Positions 47,327 through 55,194 of a stretch of 64,000 nt of DNA are shown here, piece after piece; the stretch's first letter is position 1; each line of letters begins with the position of its first letter. The position numbers and the translations under genes were made by a program. Origin of the DNA: Streptomyces microflavus (GTDB taxonomy: Bacteria; Actinomycetota; Actinomycetes; Streptomycetales; Streptomycetaceae); assembly GCF_014650075.1 (NCBI RefSeq), contig NZ_BMUG01000005.1, positions 248,001-312,000 on the forward strand, read 5' to 3'. A model generated the notes under the pieces. That model had not been told where the DNA came from, made no database searches, and worked only from the letters and a program-made list of their open reading frames with translations.

Positions 47327-47904
47327 GATGTGCCCCGTCCCTCGGTGAGCTGTCGGTTGCTGTGGTCGCGTGTCGCCGGGCCGTCCGCGAGGAGGGCGTC
47401 GAAGAGGCCGCGGGCCTCCACGAAGGCTTCGCGCATCTCCTCGGTGCCGGTGCCGTCGCTCCGCGCGGTGTGCACCCTGCGGTAGCCGTCGACATGGCGG
47501 GCGTGATGGACGGAGAGCGCGTCGGTGCGCTCCTCGAAGCTCCCGCCGGCCGGGAAGCCCCGGTCGCGGGAGAGGTCGGCCAGCAGTGCGTCGGCCTCGT
47601 TGAGCGCCTGCTGCGGCGACTCGACGAACAGCTCCTGGGTGCGGGCCCAGCGGGCGGTGTAATCCGCGCGGGCCGCCTCGGTCAGCGGTCGCTTCTCCAG
47701 GTCTCCGTGGAGCTTCACCCGCTCACCGAGCTCGTGCTCGGCCGCCTTGGTGTCGCCGCCGTGCCGGGCGACCACCCGGTCGTACTCGGGGCCGAAGCGG
47801 CCCCGCAGCCCCCGGCCGCCGCCCGAAGCGCCGCGGACCAGGAAGAAGTAGACGGCGGCGGCCGCCACGAGGGCCACGGCGATGATGATGATCACTGTTG
47901 TCAC
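47323..47904 (-). CDS. membrane-anchored helical protein, paralogue of downstream gene
   Basis: This protein of about 193 residues has an N-terminal membrane helix (VIIIIAVALVAAAAVYFFLV), a Gly/Arg-rich linker and a helical cytoplasmic part with ARWARTQELFVESPQQALNEADALLADLS and a C-terminal MREAFVEARGLFDALL. It shares the FVESPxQAxxEAD segment with the next gene. The start is uncertain among GTG 47919, 47910 and 47904; the last is annotated. Function is unknown. The membrane part is encoded next to a GATGATGATGAT run, which is just Ile codons on the other strand. Confidence 0.7.
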   Translation of the reverse strand: MTTVIIIIAVALVAAAAVYFFLVRGASGGGRGLRGRFGPEYDRVVARHGGDTKAAEHELGERVKLHGDLEKRPLTEAARADYTARWARTQELFVESPQQALNEADALLADLSRDRGFPAGGSFEERTDALSVHHARHVDGYRRVHTARSDGTGTEEMREAFVEARGLFDALLADGPATRDHSNRQLTEGRGTS

Positions 47905-48092
47905 GGCTACCACCCCCACCGCTCATCGGCCGGTACGCAGCTCTGTTGTCGCACAGTGGTCAACCCCTTTCGGTCCGGGCCCGGCGGAACGACCACCGGG
48001 CGGCGTGCAGGAGTCCGTGTACCCCCGAACGGCCGTTCATGCGGACATGGCCCGTCGGAGTGGTCCGTGTGCTGTGCATGTGCCGCCGTACG

Positions 48093-48098
48093 TAATAC
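48093..48098 (+). promoter_or_regulatory. candidate -10 element for a leaderless GNAT message
   Basis: TAATAC ends seven bases before the ATG at 48106, so transcription would start at or next to the start codon. No ribosome-binding site is present. The -35 is not clear. Confidence 0.4.
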
Positions 48099-48105
48099 TC
48101 GACGC

Positions 48106-48600
48106 ATGAGATCAGGCGTTACGCACCCCGGGCGCGGCCCGCTCCGCCCGGACCCCCTGGTCCGCCGGGCCACGGCGCGTGACGCCCGCCGGCTCACCCG
48201 GCTGGTCCGGACGTCACGCGCCTACGAGGGCCCGTACGCCCCGATGGTCGCCGGCTACCGCATCGGACCGGACTACATCGAGACGCACCGGGTCTTCGCC
48301 GCCGCCGACCGCGGTGACGACCGGGTCCTCGGCTTCTACTCGCTGATCCTCCGGCCGCCCGAGCTCGACCTGATGTTCGTCGCCGACGAGGCGCAGGGGC
48401 TCGGCATCGGGCGGCTGCTCATCGGTCACCTCCGCGAGGAGGCCCGGCGGGCGGGCCTGACCGGTGTCCGGATCGTGGCGCACCCGCCCGCCGAGGGTTT
48501 CTACCGAGGTGTGGGCGCCGAACCCACCGGCACGGTCCGTGCGAACCCGCCCGCGGTCATGTGGGACCGCCCCGAGCTCCTGCTCCCGGTCGGGCGCTGA
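48106..48600 (+). CDS. GNAT-family N-acetyltransferase
   Basis: This acetyl-CoA-dependent transferase has 164 residues. It has the GNAT core: VRRATARDARRL start, LGFYSLIL strand, acetyl-CoA loop DEAQGLGIGRLLIGHLREEAR, and the C-terminal FYRGVGAEPTG. ATG 48106 has no Shine-Dalgarno but sits just after a -10-like TAATAC, suggesting leaderless translation. The substrate cannot be told. Confidence 0.88.
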   Translation: MRSGVTHPGRGPLRPDPLVRRATARDARRLTRLVRTSRAYEGPYAPMVAGYRIGPDYIETHRVFAAADRGDDRVLGFYSLILRPPELDLMFVADEAQGLGIGRLLIGHLREEARRAGLTGVRIVAHPPAEGFYRGVGAEPTGTVRANPPAVMWDRPELLLPVGR

Positions 48601-48609
48601 ACGCCGCGC

Positions 48610-48990
48610 TCAGCCGCCGTAGGGGCGGGTGATGAGCTCCATGCCGTGACCGCTCGGATCGGGGAAGTAGACGCCCCGGCCCCCGTCGTTGTGGTTGATC
48701 TCGCCGGGGAGCTTCAGATGCGGATCGGCGTAGTACGCGATCCCCAGCTCCCGGAGCCTGCCGAACGCCGCGTCGAACTCCGCCTCCGAGATGAGGAAGG
48801 CGTAGTGCTGCGGGGTGATCGACGTTTCGGGAATCGTCGCGAAGTCCAGCGTGACGCCGTTCGCGAGGACGACGGGGATGAACGGGCCCCACTCCGGTCC
48901 GATCTCCAGGCCCAGCAGATCCGCCAGGAACTCGGCGGACTCGCGGTTGTCGCGGGAATGAATGATGGTGTGGTTCAACTCGACCGACAC
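48610..48990 (-). CDS. VOC (glyoxalase/bleomycin-resistance fold) protein
   Basis: This 126-residue single-chain VOC protein has ELNHTIIHSRDNRESAEFLADLLGLE at the start and GRGVYFPDPSGHGMELIT at the end, giving the metal-ligand His and Glu positions of the fold. It could be a small lyase, dioxygenase-like or antibiotic-binding protein. It is convergent with the GNAT gene, with only nine bases between. Confidence 0.88.
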   Translation of the reverse strand: MSVELNHTIIHSRDNRESAEFLADLLGLEIGPEWGPFIPVVLANGVTLDFATIPETSITPQHYAFLISEAEFDAAFGRLRELGIAYYADPHLKLPGEINHNDGGRGVYFPDPSGHGMELITRPYGG

Positions 48991-49217
48991 GGTGGAATGC
49001 CTCCAGCGGGCATCTCACGGGCTACCTCCACGCCTCACCCGGACGGTGACCGACGCGCGATGCCGTGGGAGTGATCCTAAGCGAACGGTGTGATGCGGTC
49101 GAGCGAGAAGTACGGGCCGTGCCCGTGGGATTGAGCCGGTGGGGCCGGGGCACCTGTAGTCCCGGATCGAACGGGTGTATCAGTGCTCCCGGTCGCGTCG
49201 AGTCGAGGAGAGTGCCC

Positions 49218-49751
49218 GTGTCAACGACCAATGGCAGAGGCCGCGAGGAGACCGAGGAGGAGCGGGCGGACCGGCAGTGGTCCGAACTGCTCCAGGAACT
49301 GCGCGTCGCCCAGACCGGGGTGCAGATCCTCTTCGGCTTCCTCCTCGCCGTGGTGTTCCAGCCGAGGTTCGCCGACCTCTCGGAGGTGGACCGCGACATC
49401 TACGTCGTCACGGTGGTGCTCGGCTCGGCGACCGTGGCCGCGCTCATCGGCCCCGTCACCTACCACCGGCTGCTCACCGGCCGCCGGATGAAGCCCGAGA
49501 CGGTCATCTGGGCCTCGCGCATGACCGTGGTCGGGCTGGTGCTGCTGTTCTTCACGATGTGCTCGACCCTGCTGCTGATCATGCGGGTCGCCCTCCACAA
49601 CACCTTCGCCCTCTGGCTGGTCGGCGGGATAGCGCTGTGGTTCCTGGCCTGCTGGTTCGTCTTCCCCCTCTGGGCACTGGCCCGGGGCCGCTCCGGACCG
49701 AGCACGGACGAGCCGCGCGAAAGTGACTCGTCCGCCGGCGCGCGGGACTGA
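49218..49751 (+). CDS. DUF6328-type four-helix membrane protein
   Basis: This membrane protein of about 177 residues has four hydrophobic segments: TGVQILFGFLLAVVF, IYVVTVVLGSATVAALIGPV, VVGLVLLFFTMCSTLLLIM and LWLVGGIALWFLACWFVFPL. ELLQELRVAQTGVQILFGFLL followed by HRLLTGRR fits a family common in Streptomyces and annotated only as DUF6328. GTG 49218 follows GGAG by seven bases. Function is unknown. Confidence 0.8.
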   Translation: MSTTNGRGREETEEERADRQWSELLQELRVAQTGVQILFGFLLAVVFQPRFADLSEVDRDIYVVTVVLGSATVAALIGPVTYHRLLTGRRMKPETVIWASRMTVVGLVLLFFTMCSTLLLIMRVALHNTFALWLVGGIALWFLACWFVFPLWALARGRSGPSTDEPRESDSSAGARD

Positions 49752-49756
49752 GCGGC

Positions 49757-50581
49757 TCAGCCCTCCGCGCCCACCGGGCTGCGCACGTCGGTCACCGTGA
49801 ACAGCGCGCCGTCGGGGTCCCGCAGGGTGGCCTCCCCGCCGCCGAGGACGGCCCGTTCCTCGATGAGGGAGCCACCCTGCCGTTCGGCCTCCGCGACGGT
49901 CGCGGGGACGTCCTCCACCGGGAACTGCACCTGCCAGTGCGGCCGCACCAGCGGATCGACGGCCGCCTCCACCGCCCCGGAGCTGATCCGGGCCAGCGGC
50001 CGCCCCTCGCACCGCACGATGACCTCGTCACCCTCGTACGCGACGTCGCAGCATCCGGGGCGTCCGCTCGCCCAGTCGAGTACCTCGCCGTAGAAGATCG
50101 CCGCGTCGAAGGCGTTACGGGTCCGAAGCCGCAGCCAGGCGTGCGCGTGGTCGTCGGGGGCCGGCGGCGAGGTGGCGGGCTCGGTGCGCTCCCAGAGGCC
50201 GAACGAGGCTCCCTCGCGGTCCGAGGCCAGTACGCCACGCCCCTTGCCGAGCGTCAGCGGCCCCACCGCCACCGTTCCGCTGCGCTCCCGGACCCGGGCG
50301 GCGGCCACGTCCGCGTCCGCCACCGCGAAGTACGGCGTCCAGGCCACCGCGACCTGGTACGCGGTCGACACGGCGAAGATCCCGGCCACCGGAATGTCGT
50401 TGCGGCGCGCCACGGAGAACTCGGCGCCGAGGTGCCCCGGGCGGAACGACCAGCCCAGGACCCCGGCGTAGAACCGCTGGGCGGCCTGGAGATCCCGGGT
50501 CATCAGCGTGACCCAGCACGGGGCCGCCGGGCCCGTCAGGGGCGCCGCGGAGGGAGCTCTGCGGGGATCGCTTCCGGTCAT
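49757..50581 (-). CDS. two-domain VOC-family protein
   Basis: This 274-residue protein contains two glyoxalase-fold units in tandem: PCWVTLMTRDLQAAQRFYAGVLGWSF (about residues 18-135) and HAWLRLRTRNAFDAAIFYGEVLDWA (about 145-270). Such two-domain proteins are often annotated as hydroxylases or antibiotic-resistance proteins, but no function is proven by sequence. ATG 50581 is chosen. It is convergent with the DUF6328 gene, with five bases between stops. Confidence 0.88.
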   Translation of the reverse strand: MTGSDPRRAPSAAPLTGPAAPCWVTLMTRDLQAAQRFYAGVLGWSFRPGHLGAEFSVARRNDIPVAGIFAVSTAYQVAVAWTPYFAVADADVAAARVRERSGTVAVGPLTLGKGRGVLASDREGASFGLWERTEPATSPPAPDDHAHAWLRLRTRNAFDAAIFYGEVLDWASGRPGCCDVAYEGDEVIVRCEGRPLARISSGAVEAAVDPLVRPHWQVQFPVEDVPATVAEAERQGGSLIEERAVLGGGEATLRDPDGALFTVTDVRSPVGAEG

Positions 50582-50680
50582 GGTCCACTGCCTTCTCGCG
50601 GGTGTGCGGCGCAGGGGCGGCCGCTGCGGTCCAGCACCCACCCTCGGCCGACCCGCGCGGGCGCGCAACGCGGGCCGCGC

Positions 50681-51598
50681 TCACAGACCGATGCGCGGCG
50701 GGGCGTTCGTGATGTCCAGGAAGACCTGGTCGGCCTGCGGCCACCGCTCGCACATGGCCTGCCGGATGCGCATCGAGACCTCCTCCACCCGCTCGCTGTC
50801 GATACCGGGAGCCAGGTCGATCCGGGCCGCCACCAGGACGGAGTGCATGCCCAGGCGCATGGTGAGGAGTTCGGCGACGTTGTCGATCTCGCTCTGGCGC
50901 ATCAGGAAGCCCACGAGTTCGCGGTGCAGCTCCGGATCGACGGACTCCCCGATCAGCTGGTCCCGGGCGTTCCGGCCGAGCCGGAAGGCGACGTAGACCA
51001 GGAGCAGCCCGATACCCAGGGAGGCGCCCGCCTCCCAGACCACGCTTCCGGTGGCCAGGTGCAGGGACATGCCCGCGATGGCCAGGCCGACGCCGAGCAC
51101 CGCCGTGCTGTCCTCCGCGATGACCGTCCGCAGCGCCGGGTCGATGGCCGCGCCCTTCTTGCCCCGCGCCTGGTGCAGGGCCCGGGCCAGCGACGTGCTC
51201 TCCGCGACGAGCGCGACGCCGAGCACGATCAGCCCGGCGGTGTAGCCGGTGGGGGACTCGTCGTCGTCGCGCCGCAGTGCGTGGAGCCCCTGGTAGAACG
51301 AGAAACAGCCGCCCATCACGAAGATGCCGACCGCCGCGAGGAGCGCCCAGAAGTAGCGTTCCTTGCCGTAGCCGAACGGGTGACGGGCATCGGCGGGGAG
51401 GCGGCTGCGCCGGAGGGCGGCGAGCAGGAAGATCTCGTTGAGGCTGTCGGCGACCGAGTGGGCCGCCTCGGACAGCAGCGCGGGCGAGCCGGAGATCAGC
51501 CCGCCCACGGTCTTGGCCGCCGCGATCACCAGGTTGGCCGCGAGCGCGACCAGAACGGTGAGGCGGGTCTGTCGGTCGGCGGCCGACCGGCTCATCAC
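50681..51598 (-). CDS. cation diffusion facilitator (CDF) family transporter
   Basis: This membrane protein of 305 residues exports divalent metal by proton exchange. It has six hydrophobic segments and the CDF metal site patterns SEAAHSVADSLNE (helix 2) and EDSTAVLGVGLA (helix 5), plus HPFGYGKERYFWAL. The C-terminal cytoplasmic domain is short. Family assignment is firm; the metal is not known. It is followed leftward by the VOC gene after a 99-base gap. Confidence 0.92.
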   Translation of the reverse strand: MMSRSAADRQTRLTVLVALAANLVIAAAKTVGGLISGSPALLSEAAHSVADSLNEIFLLAALRRSRLPADARHPFGYGKERYFWALLAAVGIFVMGGCFSFYQGLHALRRDDDESPTGYTAGLIVLGVALVAESTSLARALHQARGKKGAAIDPALRTVIAEDSTAVLGVGLAIAGMSLHLATGSVVWEAGASLGIGLLLVYVAFRLGRNARDQLIGESVDPELHRELVGFLMRQSEIDNVAELLTMRLGMHSVLVAARIDLAPGIDSERVEEVSMRIRQAMCERWPQADQVFLDITNAPPRIGL

Positions 51599-51651
51599 AA
51601 CCTCCGGTGACGAGGGGGCCGGCGGACCCGCCCCCTGATGGGGGGGGCGGG

Positions 51652-51987
51652 TCAGCTGCGCGGGGGGTCCGTGTCGGGCGGGATCGGCTCGTTGCCGTGG
51701 TCGTTCAGTTCGTACGGGGACAGGGAGTGACCGTCCTCGGGAAACCTGCCCGTGGAGTGCGGGTCGCTCCGGTCGATATGGGTGCGCTCCTCCGGCCTGC
51801 TCGGCTGCTCGTCGGGGAGCGGCGGCGGCAGTTCGGTGTCCTTCTTCCGCTTGCCGAGCAGAAAACCGCCGATCAGCAGACCCACCACGGCGAGCGCGGC
51901 GATGGGGAAGAGGACGGCCGCCAGCGCGCCCGTCCCGTCGGCGAGTGGGGCGGCCAGTGACTGCATGGCTCCGTTCGATACGTCCAT
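51652..51987 (-). CDS. small single-pass membrane protein (DUF6479 type)
   Basis: This 111-residue protein has one hydrophobic segment (ALAAVLFPIAALAVVGLLIGGFLLG) followed by KRKK and a hydrophilic, Pro/Asp-rich cytoplasmic tail with SPYELNDHGNEPIP. Tails of this kind occur in a small Streptomyces family of unknown function. It precedes the CDF gene on the same strand by 53 bases. Confidence 0.72.
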   Translation of the reverse strand: MDVSNGAMQSLAAPLADGTGALAAVLFPIAALAVVGLLIGGFLLGKRKKDTELPPPLPDEQPSRPEERTHIDRSDPHSTGRFPEDGHSLSPYELNDHGNEPIPPDTDPPRS

Positions 51988-52075
51988 GGTTGCCGCATAC
52001 CCCGGAGGGAGGGAGTCAGTCGGCTGTTCACATCAATTCATGTTTTATGAGTATCTCAGGGGAAAAGCGTTTCGC

Positions 52076-53041
52076 ATGGTGCGAATCGGCTACACGATGA
52101 TGACCGAACAGACCGGACCGCGAGAGCTCGTACGGGACGTGGTGGCCGCGGAAAAGGCGGGATTCGACTTCTCCGTCACCTCCGACCACTACTTTCCCTG
52201 GCTCCAGGAGCAGGGCCACGCCCCGTACGCCTGGGCGGTGCTCGGCGCGGCGGCACAGGCGACCGAGCACATTGGCCTGATGACGTACGTGACCTGTCCG
52301 ACCACCCGCTACCACCCCGCCGTCGTCGCCCAGAAGGCCGCGACACTCCAGATCCTCGCCGAGGGCCGGTTCCGGCTCGGCCTCGGCTCCGGCGAGAACC
52401 TCAACGAACACGTCGTCGGCGGGGGCTGGCCGGCCGCCCACGTACGGCTGGAGATGCTCGAAGAGGCCGTGGAGATCATCGGCGCCCTCTTCGACGGCGG
52501 CGACGTCAGCCATCACGGCACCCACTTCGACGTCGAGAACGCCCGGCTGTGGGACCTGCCCGGGACCCGGGTGCCGATCGGCGTCGCGGTCTCCGGCCCG
52601 GCCTCCTGCGCCCTCGCGGGCCGCAGCGCCGACCTGGTGATCGCGACCGAGGCGAAGAGCGACCTGCTTGACGGCTTCGACCGGCACGGAGGCACCGGGA
52701 AGCCCCGGGTGGGCCAGCTGCCCGTCTGCTACGACCCCGACCGGGACGCAGCCGTGGCCCGCGCCCACGAACAGTTCCGCTGGTCGGTCGGCGGCTGGAA
52801 GGTCAACTCCGAACTCCCCGGGCCCGCGAGTTTCGCCCAGGCGACCGAGCTCGTCCGCCCCGAGGACGTCGCGTCGGCGATCCCGTGCGGGCAGGACGTC
52901 GAGGAGTTCACCGACGCGGTGCGCGCCTACAGCGAGGCGGGATTCACCGAGATCGCACTGGTCCAGGTGGGCGGGGAACACCAGCAGTCCTTCATCTCGT
53001 GGGCGGAGAAGACCCTCCTGCCCGCTCTGCGCGAGCTGTAG
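52076..53041 (+). CDS. F420-dependent LLM-class oxidoreductase
   Basis: This 321-residue luciferase-like TIM-barrel protein resembles the F420-dependent glucose-6-phosphate dehydrogenase branch. RIGYTMMTEQTGP, SVTSDHYFPWLQEQGHAPYAWAVLGAAAQ, GLMTYVTCPTTRYHPAVVAQKAATL and LGLGSGENLNEHVVG match that group. The cofactor is inferred from the family. ATG 52076 is annotated; GTG 52079 and an ATG further upstream are possible, and the ribosome site (AGGGGA) is distant. Confidence 0.9.
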   Translation: MVRIGYTMMTEQTGPRELVRDVVAAEKAGFDFSVTSDHYFPWLQEQGHAPYAWAVLGAAAQATEHIGLMTYVTCPTTRYHPAVVAQKAATLQILAEGRFRLGLGSGENLNEHVVGGGWPAAHVRLEMLEEAVEIIGALFDGGDVSHHGTHFDVENARLWDLPGTRVPIGVAVSGPASCALAGRSADLVIATEAKSDLLDGFDRHGGTGKPRVGQLPVCYDPDRDAAVARAHEQFRWSVGGWKVNSELPGPASFAQATELVRPEDVASAIPCGQDVEEFTDAVRAYSEAGFTEIALVQVGGEHQQSFISWAEKTLLPALREL

Positions 53042-53130
53042 CCCTCTTCGGCCCTCCCGTGTCGCCGTCGGCCCGATGCGGGGTCAGCCTGGAGTGGACC
53101 CGAAGGCCGACACCCGACGGAAGGAACCCC

Positions 53131-53520
53131 GTGAACAGCACCCCCGAACGAAGCGGCGACGACTCCACGGCCGGCCAGGAGGTACTGGTGTCGCTGAGCC
53201 GGTGCGACCTCGCGGACGCGCGGAGCGTGTTCGGCGTGCTCGGCAGCGCCTTCGACTCCGACCGGGACGCGGGCGACGAACCCGAGGCGACGAGCGGCCC
53301 CCGCCCGACCGTCTGGGTCACCACCGTCGACGTCTCCGAGCCGAAGGCGCCCGCCGAACCCGTGACGCTCTCCGCCCCGGTCACGGTGGACGCCCAGGGC
53401 GGCTACTGGGCCGTCGACCGGCTGCGTGACCACCTCACCGGCGCGTTCGCCGTGCGCGTCGTCGGCACCGCTGCGGGGGACCAGGAGCAGGAGGTCAGGC
53501 TCCGTCTGGAGAACCGCTGA
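53131..53520 (+). CDS. hypothetical protein preceding the molybdenum hydroxylase operon
   Basis: This is a 129-residue protein I do not recognise. GTG 53131 follows GGAAGGAACCCC. It has an acidic N-terminus, then EVLVSLSRCDLADARSVFGVLGSAF, a beta-rich middle (TVWVTTVDVSEPKAPAEPVTLSAPVTV) and a C-terminal AVRVVGTAAGDQEQEVRLRLEN. No signal peptide or membrane helix is seen. The [2Fe-2S] subunit gene begins 48 bases downstream, so it may be co-transcribed with it. Confidence 0.65.
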   Translation: MNSTPERSGDDSTAGQEVLVSLSRCDLADARSVFGVLGSAFDSDRDAGDEPEATSGPRPTVWVTTVDVSEPKAPAEPVTLSAPVTVDAQGGYWAVDRLRDHLTGAFAVRVVGTAAGDQEQEVRLRLENR

Positions 53521-53568
53521 CACGCCCTCGTCGCCCCGGCAGGCCCCGTAGTGAAAGGTGTTTCGAGC

Positions 53569-54132
53569 ATGGATTCCCTCGCCCTGGAAACGGTCACCGC
53601 ACCGGAACCGGTCACGGTGGAACGTTCCACTGTGACCCTGCACGTCAACGGGGAGGAGACCGAGCTGACGCTCGACCACCGCACCACGGTCCTGGACCTG
53701 TTGCGGGAACAGCTCGGCCTGACCGGCGCGAAGAAGGGCTGCGACCACGGCCAGTGCGGTGCCTGCACGGTCCTGGTGGACGGCCGCCGCGCCAACAGCT
53801 GCCTGCTGCTCGCCGTCGCCCAGGACGGCTCGGCGATCACCACCGTCGAAGGACTCGCCGACGGCGACACCCTCCACCCCGTGCAGCAGGCCTTCATCGA
53901 GCGCGACGCCCTGCAGTGCGGCTACTGCACCCCCGGGCAGATCTGTTCGGCCGTCGGCATGCTCAAGGAGGCGGCCGACGGCCACCCCTCCCACGCCACC
54001 CCGCCCGACGCCCTGACCGAGGACCCCGCCCCCCTCGGCGCGGACGAGATCCGCGAGCGGATGAGCGGCAACCTGTGCCGGTGCGGGGCCTACCCCCGGA
54101 TCGTCGAAGCCATCGAGGACGTGACCCCGTGA
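53569..54132 (+). CDS. molybdenum hydroxylase [2Fe-2S] subunit (PaoA/XdhC-like)
   Basis: This is the iron-sulfur subunit of a xanthine-oxidase-family enzyme. The 187-residue protein binds two [2Fe-2S] clusters: the plant-type one by KKGCDHGQCGACTVLVDG and NSC, and the second by CGYCTPGQI and CRCGAYP. ATG 53569 is chosen, with GAAAGG ten bases before; an in-frame GTG at 53551 exists. Subunit order (iron-sulfur, FAD, molybdenum) is that of PaoABC aldehyde oxidoreductase in E. coli. Confidence 0.93.
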   Translation: MDSLALETVTAPEPVTVERSTVTLHVNGEETELTLDHRTTVLDLLREQLGLTGAKKGCDHGQCGACTVLVDGRRANSCLLLAVAQDGSAITTVEGLADGDTLHPVQQAFIERDALQCGYCTPGQICSAVGMLKEAADGHPSHATPPDALTEDPAPLGADEIRERMSGNLCRCGAYPRIVEAIEDVTP

Positions 54133-55139
54133 AACCGTTCGGCTATCAGCGACCCACCACCACCGCCGAAGCCGTACGGCTCTGCGCGGAGGGCCCCGGA
54201 GCCCGCTTCCTGGGCGGCGGGACCAACCTCGTCGACCTCATGAAACTCGGCGTCGAGGAACCGGGCCTTCTCATCGACGTCACCAAGCTGCCCCTGGACC
54301 GGGTGGTCCGCACCCCGGACGGCGGCCTGCGGATCGGCGCCACCGTCCGCAACAGCGACCTCGCCGCCCACCCCGACGTACGCCGTGACCACCCGGTGCT
54401 CACGCAGGCGCTGCTGGCCGGGGCCTCGGGGCAGCTCCGCAACACCGCCACCACCGGCGGCAACCTCCTCCAGCGCACCCGTTGCTCCTACTTCCAGGAC
54501 GTCTCCAAGCCCTGCAACAAACGGCTCCCCGGCTCCGGCTGCCCCGCCCGCGAAGGCTCCCACCGCGACCTCGCGATCCTCGGGCACTCCCCGGAGTGCG
54601 TGGCCACGAACCCGTCCGACATGGCCGTGGCCCTCGCCGCCCTCGACGCGACCGTGCTGCTGCTGGGGCCGGAGGGCGAACGTGCCGTCCCCGTCACCGA
54701 GTTCCACCGGCTGCCGGGGGAGAACCCCGACCAGGACACCGTGATCAGGCCCGGCGAGCTCATCACCGAGGTGGTGCTCCCGCCGCCGGCCCCCGGCACG
54801 GCCTCCCGCTACCGCAAGGCCCGCGACCGCGCCAGCTACGCCTTCGCCCTGGTCTCCGTCGCCGCCACCCTCCAGGTGGACGCCGGCCGCGTCGAACGGG
54901 CCACGCTCGCCTTCGGCGGCGTCGCCCACCGGCCCTGGCGCGCCCGCAGGGCCGAGGCCGAACTGCTGGGCGCCCCCGCCACGCCCGCCGCCTTCCAGCA
55001 CGCCCTGATCGCCGAACTGGCCGAGGCGCAGCCCCTGCGCGACAACGCCTTCAAGGTCGACCTCGTCCGCCGCGTCGCCCTCGACGTCCTCGGTGAACTC
55101 TGCGAGCCGCAAGGCCGTGAGACCGCCCCCGCCACCTGA
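54129..55139 (+). CDS. molybdenum hydroxylase FAD subunit (PaoB-like)
   Basis: This FAD-binding subunit passes electrons from the iron-sulfur clusters to the acceptor. The 336-residue protein has the FAD motif ARFLGGGTNLVDLMK and TTGGNLLQRTRC. It also has an extra Cys-rich insert (RCSYFQDVSKPCNKRLPGSGC) like the one that binds a [4Fe-4S] cluster in E. coli PaoB, which marks the aldehyde-oxidoreductase branch. GTG 54129 overlaps the previous stop as GTGA. Confidence 0.92.
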   Translation: MKPFGYQRPTTTAEAVRLCAEGPGARFLGGGTNLVDLMKLGVEEPGLLIDVTKLPLDRVVRTPDGGLRIGATVRNSDLAAHPDVRRDHPVLTQALLAGASGQLRNTATTGGNLLQRTRCSYFQDVSKPCNKRLPGSGCPAREGSHRDLAILGHSPECVATNPSDMAVALAALDATVLLLGPEGERAVPVTEFHRLPGENPDQDTVIRPGELITEVVLPPPAPGTASRYRKARDRASYAFALVSVAATLQVDAGRVERATLAFGGVAHRPWRARRAEAELLGAPATPAAFQHALIAELAEAQPLRDNAFKVDLVRRVALDVLGELCEPQGRETAPAT

Positions 55140-55194
55140 CCCCCGCCCCACCGGCCACCCGACCCCGCCCCACCGACCTGAGGACTCCGCCGCC

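Noticed and set aside
47876..47895. GATGATGATGATGATCA microsatellite-like run
   Set aside because: It is simply four Ile codons of a membrane helix on the minus strand.
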